Source of the DNA: Streptomyces asoensis
GTDB lineage: Bacteria; Actinomycetota; Actinomycetes; Streptomycetales; Streptomycetaceae
Direction of reading: 5' to 3'
Length of the DNA: 64,000 nucleotides
Assembly (NCBI RefSeq): GCF_016860545.1
Contig: NZ_BNEB01000005.1
Location: 1,550,001-1,614,000, forward strand
Shown: positions 53,594 to 62,200 of the stretch, one piece after another
How positions within the stretch are numbered: position 1 is the first letter of the stretch
Layout: each line of letters begins with the position of its first letter
Made by a program: the position numbers and the translations under genes
The notes under the pieces: generated by a model
What the model was told of the DNA's origin: nothing
The model's input: only the letters and a program-made list of their open reading frames with translations
Database searches by the model: none

Positions 53594-54016
53594 TCAGTTC
53601 TCGGCCACCTCGGCGTACAGCTGGGAGAGTTCGGGCGTGCCGGTGGCGGCCCAGTCCCGCCCGGCGGTCACCACGTCGACCTCGCGGCCGGACACCAGCC
53701 GGACGACCGGCTCGCCGTCCGCCCCGATCACCCACACCGCGCCGGGAACGGTGCGCACGACGACCGTCCCCAGATACAGCCCGGCGTCGTGACCGAACCA
53801 GGGCAGGGTCTCCTCGTCCTCGCGCCAGCGGGGAGGAAGCTGGTCCAGCGCCTCCAACGAGGCCGCCGTGTCGTCGAGTCGGATGCGCTCCCGGGCGACC
53901 TGGGAACGCAACAGCTCGCATTCGGAGAGGAGTTCGGCGATCCCCTCGGGGTCATCCTCGGCCAGCACCGCCGCGCGGTACTTCTTGCTCCTGTTGCCCA
54001 GGAAAGGGATGTTCAT
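53594..54016 (-). CDS. DUF6278-like protein of unknown function
   Basis: The 140-residue protein begins MNIPFLGNRSKKYRAAVL. Characteristic stretches are ELLSECELLRSQVARERIRLDD, ASLEALDQLPPRWREDEETLPWFGHDAGLYLGTV and the closing ELSQLYAEVAE. These agree with my memory of the DUF6278 family of Streptomyces. No catalytic residues are evident; the length and fold suggest a SUKH- or immunity-like single domain, but that is only an impression. The frame extends 51 bp further upstream, but ATG 54016 fits the family start. Confidence 0.7.
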   Translation of the reverse strand: MNIPFLGNRSKKYRAAVLAEDDPEGIAELLSECELLRSQVARERIRLDDTAASLEALDQLPPRWREDEETLPWFGHDAGLYLGTVVVRTVPGAVWVIGADGEPVVRLVSGREVDVVTAGRDWAATGTPELSQLYAEVAEN

Positions 54017-54082
54017 AAGCCCAGCGTGACATTCACACCGGCGTGCGCACCACAGGCGCGCTGGCACCCGTCCGGGCCCGGG

Positions 54083-54868
54083 TCACGCCCGGACGTCGAG
54101 GTCCACCACGACCGGAGCGTGGTCCGAGGCGCCCTTGCCCTTGCGTTCCTCGCGGTCGACGTAGGCGTCCTCGACCGCCTTGGCGAACGGCTCGTTGCCG
54201 TACACCAGGTCGATGCGCATACCGCGGTTCTTGGGGAAGCAGAGCTGGCGGTAGTCCCAGTACGTGAAGGGGTGGTCGTACTTCAGGGGGCGCGGGACGA
54301 CGTCCGACAGGCCGGCCTCGCGCAGGGACGCCAGGGCGGCGCGCTCGGCGGGAGTGACATGGGTGGAGCCCACGAAGGCGGCCGGGTCGTGGACGTCGTC
54401 GTCGGTCGGCGCCACGTTGTAGTCGCCCATCACCGCGAACGGGCGGCCGCCCGCCGCGTCCCCCGCGACGGCCGCCTTGAGCGCCTCGAACCACTGGAGC
54501 TTGTAGGCGTAGTGCGGGTGGTCGACCTCCCGGCCGTTCGGCACGTACACCGACCAGACGCGGACCGGGCCGCAGGTCGCCGAGACGGCGCGGGGTTCCT
54601 GCACGCCCTCGTAGCCGGGATCGCCGGGCAGGCCCTTGACGACGTCCTCCAGGCCGACGCGGGAGATGACCGCCACCCCGTTCCACCGGCCCGTGGCGTG
54701 GACCGCCGCCTCGTAACCCAGTTCGCGCAGCTGCTCCAGCGGGAACTGCGCCTCGGCGACCTTGGCCTCCTGGAGGCAGAGCACGTCGGTGCCGCTGCTC
54801 TCCAGCCAGGCCAGGAGCCTCGGCAGGCGGGCGGTGATCGAGTTCACGTTCCAGGTCGCGATGCGCAT
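54083..54868 (-). CDS. xth: Exodeoxyribonuclease III
   Basis: This 261-residue endonuclease/exonuclease/phosphatase-fold DNA repair enzyme cuts at abasic sites. Motifs in order are MRIATWNVNSITARL, CLQEAKV (metal Glu), VYVPNG, VMGDYNVAP (catalytic Asp and Asn), MRIDLVY and GASDHAPVVVDL (final Asp-His). I chose ATG 54868 because the fold begins there. TAGGTT at 54881-54876 lies seven bases upstream with no ribosome site, suggesting leaderless translation. ATG 54898 would add ten residues. Confidence 0.94.
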   Translation of the reverse strand: MRIATWNVNSITARLPRLLAWLESSGTDVLCLQEAKVAEAQFPLEQLRELGYEAAVHATGRWNGVAVISRVGLEDVVKGLPGDPGYEGVQEPRAVSATCGPVRVWSVYVPNGREVDHPHYAYKLQWFEALKAAVAGDAAGGRPFAVMGDYNVAPTDDDVHDPAAFVGSTHVTPAERAALASLREAGLSDVVPRPLKYDHPFTYWDYRQLCFPKNRGMRIDLVYGNEPFAKAVEDAYVDREERKGKGASDHAPVVVDLDVRA

Positions 54869-54907
54869 GCTCCACAACCTACCCGGCGGGTCCGACAACG
54901 CCGTCCC

Positions 54908-55561
54908 TCAGAGCGTCGCGGACGCCCCCGGCGCCAGCCGGCCGTGCTCGGCGCCGCCGAGATTGCCCAGGTGGGTGTCGTAGATCGGGCGGGCGAGGTC
55001 GGTGAGGAGGGCGTCGTGGATGTCGTAGACGCGCTGCGGCCGGACCTCGCGGACGTAGTCGATGACCTCGGCGATCTTGTTCCAGGGGGCCTGGACCGGG
55101 GCCAGCAGGGTCTCCACCGGCCGGCCGGGGACGGTGAGCGCGTCGCCCGGGTGGAAGACCCGGCCCCCGTCGACGAGGAAGCCGACGTTGGTGACGCGCG
55201 GCAGGTCGGGGTGGATGACCGCGTGGAGCTCGCCGTGCACCTGGACGTCGAAGCCGGCGGCGGTGAACGCGTCGCCGTGGCCGACGGTGTGCACCCGGCC
55301 CGGGAAGGCGGCGGAGAGCTTCTCCGCGACGGAGCGCAGGGTCCAGATCTCCGTGCCCGGGGCGGCCTCCAGGGCCGCCCGCAGCCGGTTCTCGCCGAAG
55401 TGGTCGGGATGCTCGTGCGTGACCAGGATCGCGTCCGCGCCCAAGGCCGCGTCCGCCTCGCTGAACATGCCGGGGTCGAGGACGAGCGTGCGCCCGTCCT
55501 TCTCCAGGCGTACACACGCGTGCGACTTCTTGGTGAGTGTCAGAGCCGTCATGGAGTCCAT
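54908..55561 (-). CDS. MBL-fold metal-dependent hydrolase
   Basis: The 217-residue protein is of the UlaG/YtnP-like metallo-beta-lactamase fold. The metal motif is THEHPDHFGENRL near residue 50. Later ligands are HAVIHPDLPRVTNVGFLVDGGRVFHPGDAL and the closing YDIHDALLT. The substrate is unknown; members include lactonases and RNA-processing enzymes. GGAGG precedes ATG 55561, and a second ATG at 55552 is possible. It lies between exonuclease III and the lactonase-like fusion, all on the minus strand. Confidence 0.87.
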   Translation of the reverse strand: MDSMTALTLTKKSHACVRLEKDGRTLVLDPGMFSEADAALGADAILVTHEHPDHFGENRLRAALEAAPGTEIWTLRSVAEKLSAAFPGRVHTVGHGDAFTAAGFDVQVHGELHAVIHPDLPRVTNVGFLVDGGRVFHPGDALTVPGRPVETLLAPVQAPWNKIAEVIDYVREVRPQRVYDIHDALLTDLARPIYDTHLGNLGGAEHGRLAPGASATL

Positions 55562-55624
55562 CCTGCCTCCGCCGCCGGCGCGGGGCTCACCCGGTGGGCG
55601 CCCACCGGGCCCGCCCCGCGCGGC

Positions 55625-56935
55625 TCACTCCGTGGGGGTCGTTTCCTCGCGGATCACCTGCTGCGCCACCTTGAAGGCGCTGCTCGCCGTGGGAACCCCG
55701 CAGTGGACGGCGATCTGGAGGAGCACCTCCCTGATCTCGTCGGGGGTCAGGCCGTTGCGCAGCGCCGCGCGGACGTGGGAGCCGAGCTCGTCGAAGTGGC
55801 CGCCGGCGGCCAGCGCGGTGAGCGCGACGCAGGAACGGGCACGCCGGTCGAGGCCGGGCCGGTCCCAGACCTCCCCCCAGGCGTAGCGGGTGACGAGTTC
55901 CTGGAAGTCGCCGGAGAAGTCGTCGGCCTGCGAGAGCTCCCGGTCGACATGGGCGTCCCCGAGGACCTCCCGGCGCACCTTCAGACCGGCGTCGTACAGA
56001 TCGGGGCGGCCCATGACCTGCACCGGTTCGGGGACGGGCGCGGGCGCGATCTCCGCGATGGCCACGGGCTGCGGAGGCTGCTGGGACACGGCCGGGACCG
56101 CCCGGACCGGAATGCCCGGCACGATCGTGTGTCCCGTGCCGGAGTCGTAGGAGGGCTGCCACGCGGTCGAGAAGTGGCGCACCAGCAGGTCGGTGACGGC
56201 GGCGGGCTGCTCCACCGGCACCAGGTGCGAGGCGCCCGGTACGACGGCCAGCCGGGCGTCCGGGATGCCGGCCACCAGGGTGCGCGCCTCGGCGGGGCCG
56301 GTGACCTGGTCGTCCGAGCCGACGAGGACCAGCGTGGGCACGCCGATCGCACCGATCTCGGCCCGCACGTCGAACGCGGCGAGCGCCTCGCAGGCGGCTA
56401 TGTAGCAGCCGGGGTCGGTGGTGCGCACCATCTGCACGGCCCACTCGGTGATCGCGGGCTGTGCGGCGGCGAAGCCGCTCGTGAACCAGCGGTCGGGTGA
56501 GCTGCGGGCGATCGGGTCGAGGCCGTTCGTGCGGACGATCACCCCGCGCTGGCGGAACTCGTCGGCGGTGCCGAACCGCGGCGAGGCCGCGATCAGGGCG
56601 AGCGAGGCGACCCGTTCGGGGTGCCGCAGCGCCAGTTCGACGCCGACGGCGCCGCCGAACGCGCAGCCCGCGTAGCCGAAGCGCTGCACGCCCAGCGCGT
56701 CGAGGGTGGCGAGCAGCCGCCCGGCGAGGTCGGAGACCGAACCCGCCGGGTACGCCGGGGCTCCGCCGTGACCGGGCAGGTCGAACCGGAACACCCGCCA
56801 CTGCTGGGCGAGCTCGGGGACCTGACGGTCCCACATGTGCCATGTGGTACCCAGTGAGGGACCCAAGATCAGGACCGGAGCGTCTTCTGGCCCGTCAAAG
56901 CGGTATTGCAGGGTGTTCGGGGGTGTCTCACTCAC
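55625..56935 (-). CDS. Enol-lactonase/carboxymuconolactone-decarboxylase fusion (PcaL-like) lacking the nucleophile serine
   Basis: The 436-residue protein has an alpha/beta hydrolase at about 1-270, an Ala/Pro linker and a carboxymuconolactone decarboxylase domain at about 310-430 (GEVWDRPGLDRRARSCVALTALAAGG in part). This is the domain order of PcaL in the beta-ketoadipate pathway. The nucleophile elbow, normally GxSxGG, reads GCAFGG, so the catalytic serine is alanine (A92, codon GCG at 56660-56662), with a cysteine just before it. The acid region (VGSDDQVTGP) and His (GASHLVPVEQP) are kept. No other pca gene is nearby. It starts at GTG 56935 after GAGAGG. It is probably a diverged homologue, not a working enol-lactonase. 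Confidence 0.82.
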   Translation of the reverse strand: MSETPPNTLQYRFDGPEDAPVLILGPSLGTTWHMWDRQVPELAQQWRVFRFDLPGHGGAPAYPAGSVSDLAGRLLATLDALGVQRFGYAGCAFGGAVGVELALRHPERVASLALIAASPRFGTADEFRQRGVIVRTNGLDPIARSSPDRWFTSGFAAAQPAITEWAVQMVRTTDPGCYIAACEALAAFDVRAEIGAIGVPTLVLVGSDDQVTGPAEARTLVAGIPDARLAVVPGASHLVPVEQPAAVTDLLVRHFSTAWQPSYDSGTGHTIVPGIPVRAVPAVSQQPPQPVAIAEIAPAPVPEPVQVMGRPDLYDAGLKVRREVLGDAHVDRELSQADDFSGDFQELVTRYAWGEVWDRPGLDRRARSCVALTALAAGGHFDELGSHVRAALRNGLTPDEIREVLLQIAVHCGVPTASSAFKVAQQVIREETTPTE

Positions 56936-57262
56936 GCCCCAGACCCTCTCACGTCTCACGAAATCTCACACGGCCAGGTGAACCCGGCGGCTCGTGACCC
57001 TCGCGGCGCGGCACGCCCGGCACCGCCGAGACCCTCATGGGTCCACGTACGGGTTCTTCGATGTGCACGCCTGACCGTGGGGACAGTGCGTCCTCCCGGC
57101 TCGCGCACCCTCCCAATCCCTGCGCCGCCCAGCTTCCCACCCTCGGCACGGCTTCCAGACGGTCTGATTTGCAGCAAAGCGTGTAGTGCCGTCCCCAAGG
57201 TCGGCATGACGCACCTGAAAACCTTCCGGGATTCACCGACGAACAGCGGTTGCGTCCAGGCA
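56936..57262. other. Gene-free stretch up to the insertion element
   Basis: I find no convincing gene in these 327 bp. The open frames on both strands are short, start inside neighbouring genes and match no family I know. The left part should hold the promoter of the PcaL-like gene. The right part meets the left end of the IS256-type element at about 57262. Confidence 0.5.
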
Positions 57263-58657
57263 AGTGGTGTACGGGTTCGACCTGATCCGGGGGTTTGCTC
57301 CGGCGTTGGGATGAGGCCCGCATAGATGAACGGCCACCGGCTGATCTTCGAGGTGTCGAAGCTCGAAGGAGATCAGCACGATGACCGCACAGGACAGTCT
57401 GCCCCTGCACGCCCTCGCGGAAGACAACCTTGCCGCGGCGAGTCCCGATCTGTTGCGGGCGATGGTCAAGACGTTCGCCGACGCACTCATGTCCGCGGAG
57501 GCCGACGCCCTCTGCAACGCCGAATACGGGCAGGTCAGCGACGCTCGCGTCAACCACCGAAACGGCTACCGCCCACGCGAGTGGGACACCCGCGCAGGGA
57601 CCGTCGAACTCGCCGTCCCCAAACTGCGCCAGGGCAGCTACTTCCCGCACTGGCTCCTCGAACGGCGCCGCCGGGCCGAGCAGGCCCTGATCTCGGTGGT
57701 CGCCACCGCCTACCTGCTCGGTGTCTCCACGCGCCGGGTCGAGAAACTCGCCGAGTCCCTCGGGGTCACTCAGCTGTCGAAGTCCCAGGTCAGCGCGATG
57801 GCCAAGCACCTGGACGAGCAGGTCGCCGCGTTCCGCAACCGGCCGCTGGACGCCGGGCCGTATGCGTTCGTCTGGGCCGACGCGCTCACGCAGAAGGTCC
57901 GTGAGGGCGGCCGCATCATCAACGTCCACGCCCTGGTCGCGGTCGGCGTCAACGCTGACGGCCACCGCGAGATCCTCGGCATCGACGTCGCCACCTGCGA
58001 GGACGGCGCCGGCTGGCTCGCCTTCCTGCGCTCACTGACCGCCCGCGGCCTGTCCGGCGTCCAGCTGGTCATCTCCGACGCCCACACCGGTCTCGTCGCC
58101 GCGATCGGCGCGGTCCTGCCCGGTTCATCGTGGCAGCGATGCCGAACTCACTACGCCCGAAATTTGCTGAGCCAGGTCCCGAAGTCCGCCCAGCCCTGGG
58201 TGGCCACTGCTGCGGACCGTCTTCGAACAGCCCGACACGACGGCTGTCCGAGCCCAGATGCGGCACGTCCTGGACGCGCTGGAGGCCAAGTTCCCCAAGG
58301 CCGCAGCCCACTTGGACACCGCCCAACACGACGTGCTGGCCTTCACCGCGTTCCCGCGGGAGATCTGGCGGCAGATCTGGTCGAACAATCCGCAGGAACG
58401 GCTGAACAAGGAGATCCGCCGTCGCACCGACGTGGTCGGGATCTTCCCCGACCGCACCGCACTGATCCGCCTCGTCGGAGCCGTCCTGGCTGAGCAGAAC
58501 GACGAATGGACCGAGGCCCGCCGCTACATGAGCCGCGAACTCCTCGCCAAGGCCCTCCTCCACCCGATCGAGTCAGAAACCGACGAGACCACCCTGCCCA
58601 CCGAACTCACCGCATAGCCTCAAAACGAGATCACCGAGTGGCCGTCGATACACCACT
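57263..58657 (+). mobile_element. IS256-family insertion sequence
   Basis: The element is bounded by the short inverted terminal sequence AGTGGTGTA at 57263-57271 and TACACCACT at 58649-58657. It contains one broken transposase gene. The size of about 1.4 kb is normal for IS256 members. I see no clear 8-9 bp target duplication (AGGCA to the left, CCCGC to the right), so the insertion may be old or one flank may have been lost. Confidence 0.72.
57381..58617 (+). pseudogene. IS256-family (Mutator-like) transposase, frameshifted
   Basis: The first frame starts at ATG 57381 and gives a good IS256 transposase up to SQVPKSAQPWVAT. It includes VNHRNGYRPREWDTRAGTVEL, the first catalytic Asp region (FVWADALTQKV), the second (ISDAHTGLVAAIG) and WQRCRTHYARNLL. 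At about 58203-58210 the correct reading moves to the +1 frame and continues LLRTVFEQPDTTAVRAQMRHV to NNPQERLNKEIRRRTDVVGIF, which holds the catalytic Glu, ending at the TAG 58615-58617. The first frame runs on as nonsense to 58493. One base gained or two lost explains it. IS256 enzymes do not use programmed shifts, so the gene is probably dead unless this is a sequencing error. Confidence 0.85.
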
Positions 58658-59207
58658 CCCGCGGACGTGACCTTGGCCACCTCGTGGCCAATGGGCCACG
58701 GATCTGAGATCCCCGAGCCACCTTGCTCGCACTTTTGGGTGCATCGGCCCCCGCCCGGCCGCACTGTCCGACCTGCGGGCTACGGTCGGGCCATGAGCAC
58801 GCGCGCGTACGAAGGAACGTCTTGGCCGGAGCGGTCCGGGCCTTACGGCGCAGTCCTGCAGAGAGGAACACGAGCCCTCGCGCCCCCGTAACCGCCCCGT
58901 CGTCCCCGCTCGATGCGAGTGCTCGTCGTACCGGCCATCCTGCTCGTGGCCCTCCTGCGGTCCCTCGCGAGCGCATCCACTGCTCGGCCCTCGTCCGCCA
59001 CGCCCCTGCCGTCCCTGACTGGTCGACCTGCCCCAGCAGCCGCCCGCCGCCGAACTGGCCTGGACCCGCGCTGGCCCCGTACCGAGGACACCCGGCAGAC
59101 ACCTGGCTCCGCACCCCGGCACCAGGTGGCTCCGCCGTCTTGATGGCGGCCGTCGCCACCGCCGTACTGCTCACGGCGCTCGCACGCGTCTGAAGGGAAA
59201 CACGACC
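58658..59207. other. Gene-poor stretch between the insertion element and the large ATPase gene
   Basis: No gene is convincing in these 550 bp. Two short plus-strand frames look partly protein-like. One (58913-59143) begins with a hydrophobic, signal-like stretch. Another ends in a hydrophobic tail (VLMAAVATAVLLTALARV) at 59193, 15 bp before the next start. They could be the two halves of one decayed small membrane protein gene. The palindrome TTGGCCAC-CTC-GTGGCCAA (58673-58691) lies just outside the element. Confidence 0.4.
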
Positions 59208-62200
59208 ATGCCGGACCTCCGCGCCGAAGTTCGTGCGAAGACACTCGACCGCATTACTTCGTACCAGGGGGCCAAAGACCGCTGGAACCTGTTCCGCAGC
59301 CTCAAGAACCTCATCGAACAGGCCATCCGCGACTACGAGCACCGCGCCCTGGTGGAGCTCCTGCAGAACGCCCACGACGCTCATGACACGGGTGACTTGG
59401 GAGGCCGGGTCCTGATCAGGCTCGACCACGACGAGGGGCCGCACGGCGCGGTGTACGTGGCGAACACCGGGCGGCCCGTCAGCCGCAGCAACTTCGACGC
59501 GATCACCGACATCGCCCAGTCGGACAAGCGGCCGGAGGAGGGCATCGGTAACAAGGGGATCGGCTTCAAGAGCGTTCTCCAGCTGACCGGAGCGCCTCAG
59601 GTCTACTCCGTCTCCGAGGAAGGCGGCCGGGTCTTCGACGGCTACCGCTTCACCTTCGCCGACGAGACCTCGCTCAAGGACCTCCTGGACGGCGACGCCA
59701 CTCTCGCGGCGGAGGTGGCCGCCGACGTCTTCCACCTCTGCCTGCCCGTGCCCCTGGACAGCGTTCCCGACACCGTGAACGCCTTCGCAGCAGACGGATA
59801 CGTGACCGTGCTGCGCCTGCCGCTGAAGAGCGAGGAGGCCCGGGCCGAGGCGGCCGAACAGCTGACCATGCTGTCTGCCGGCCCGCCGGTGCTGCTCTTC
59901 CTGCGCCGGATCGGCTCGCTCACTGTCGAGGAGCGGCAAGACGGCATGGTCGACCGGCGCACCCTGGCCCGGACCGAGCGGGCGGACGCCGAACTCGACC
60001 GGCTCACGGTCAGTACGGTGACCGTCGGCGACGGCGGCGCCTTCGTCCTGCTCGACCGGCAGGTGGCGGCTGAGGCTTTCGGCGACGCGGTCGAACGCAG
60101 CGTGCTCGGCGACCACATCAGCGAGGGATGGCGCGACTGGCAGGGAGACGCCCGGGTCACGCTCGCGATTCCTGTCGAGGAAGGGTTGACCAAAGGACGC
60201 CTCTACACTCACCTGCCGATGGGCGAGCAGGCCGTTGCCCCCCTTCCGGCCCATGTGAACGCGCCCTTCTTCGCGAAGCTGGCCCGCGTGGACCTCGAGA
60301 AGACGGTCCCACTCAACGACTTCCTCCTGGACGAGCTGGCTCTCCTCGGGGCCGAGACGCTCCTCGCCTGCTCCGCCGGGACCCTGGAGCTCCCACCGAC
60401 CCTCTGTGCGGACCTGCTGAGCTGGGACGCATCTATGTCCGACCGGCTGTCCCGGGCCTTCAAACGCCTCGGACACGACGTCGGCACCGCCCCGATCATC
60501 CCCCTGGCCCCGGGCGCGCGGCCGTGGGCCTCCCTCACGGAGGCCCGGCTCTGGGACGACAAGGACCGGACCCTGTTCACGACCGACCGGCTGAGCCGGG
60601 ACGCGGACGCCGTACTCGTACACCCGTCCGTCACCGGGCAGCGTGCGGCCCGGCTCGAGAAGGCCGTCGCCACGCTCGTCGGCCGCTCACCCCGGCCGTC
60701 GGATGAACTACTGGCGAAGTGGGCCGAGAGCCTGGCGCGCAGCCTCGCCGACGCGCCCTTTCGGCCGGAGTTGTGGGCCCGCTTCTACGACGAGCTCGCC
60801 GGCTGCGTCGAGCGGCCCCGCGCACTCCAGGGCCGCCGCATCCTCATGGACGACGACGGAAAGCTCCGGCTGTGCAACGCGGCCGACGGCAGGGTCAGGC
60901 GTGCCACGGCCTTCTTCTCGCCCAGAGCGGACGGCGAGGAACAGGCAGGATCCACGGAGCAAGGCCCCCGCCTTCCACGGTCGCTGCGCCACCGGGTCTA
61001 CTTCGTGTCGCGGAACATCCCGTGGAAGAACCGGCTCGGCAGCATCACGATCAAGCAGCGGGGCCGCCGGATGCTCGAAGACGGCGGTCTGGTCAACGAG
61101 TACCGCGCCGACGAACTGCTGGCACTGGTCGCCCGCTCCCTTCAGGACAAGCCCACGCCGGAGCTCGCGGCGGAGGTCCTCGCCTGGGCCTTCCGGCTCT
61201 CCAGGAGCGACACAGCACCCTGGCGGGACATCCAGGCCATGGGGCTGCTCGTGCCCGGCGCCGACGGTGTGTGGATACCCGCCTCGAAGGCCCTGCTCTG
61301 TGCCGAGTGGGGCGGAGAACGAGCGAAGCTGCTCGGAGAGCTCATCGACCGCGCGCAGGATGTCTCGGAGGAACTCGCGGTGCTCCGGGGCCGCTTGACC
61401 GCACCCCCGGAGCACCAGGCATTCCGGGGCGCGGACCGGGCGGAGTGGCGTGCCTTCCTCGGGCGTCTGGGGGTCGGCGCGGGGCTCTGCCCCGAGCCTG
61501 TGCCCCGCTCCACCCTGCGGGCGGACGGCCGTCACTTCACGGACGGCAGGCCCCCGACGATGTCCCTGCCGCAGGCCACCGCGGAAGTCTGGCTGCGCCA
61601 TGTGGAGAGGGAACCCCCCACGGATCGGCGGCCGTACACCGAGTACGTGGGCCAGACTCCTCTGTATCGGCTGCCCGGCCAGGACGACCACCACCACCTG
61701 TCCGACGCCGCGAAGCGGGTGTATGCCCGGCTCGTGGCCGCCGGTTGCTCCGAGTGGGCCGCCGATGCCCTCCACGTCACCGTGCGGCGCTACAACGACC
61801 GGTGGGACTCCTTCAACCTTCCCACGCCGGTGACCGCCTTCCTCACCGAGGCCGAGTGGATGCCCGTCGCGTCCCCGCGCGAGCGCGCCGACTGGCGCTT
61901 CGTACGGCCTGAGGCCGCCTGGACGCACGGGGACGAGGCCGCCCCGTCGTTCGTCCCCCTGCTGCCCTCGGCGCTGCGCCGTGCGTTCCAGGCGAACGAC
62001 CGTGCGGTCCGTCGCGCAAGAGGCTGGGGACTTGAGCTGTGGGACTCCCCGGAGACCGCCGCGCGTCGGGTCCGCGAGCTCACCGAGCTCTTCCGCGACG
62101 GCGCCGTCCCCGAGACGATGACGGCCGCGTTCCGCCGGGCCTACGAGGACGCCTGGGCGGAGTGCGCCCAGACGCGCCAGGACCCCTACCCCCAGGGCTC

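Noticed and set aside
57241..57300. GGTTCGACCTGATCC as the T-arm of a tRNA
   Set aside because: No acceptor stem, D-arm or anticodon arm can be formed around it, and it lies inside the insertion element.
58069..58563. Minus-strand gene across the insertion element
   Set aside because: It is the mirror of the transposase reading frame; the plus strand has the conserved transposase motifs.
58723..59193. 156-codon open frame before the large ATPase gene
   Set aside because: Composition is Arg/Pro-rich for most of its length and matches no family; only the hydrophobic tail looks protein-like, so I describe the stretch as gene-poor.
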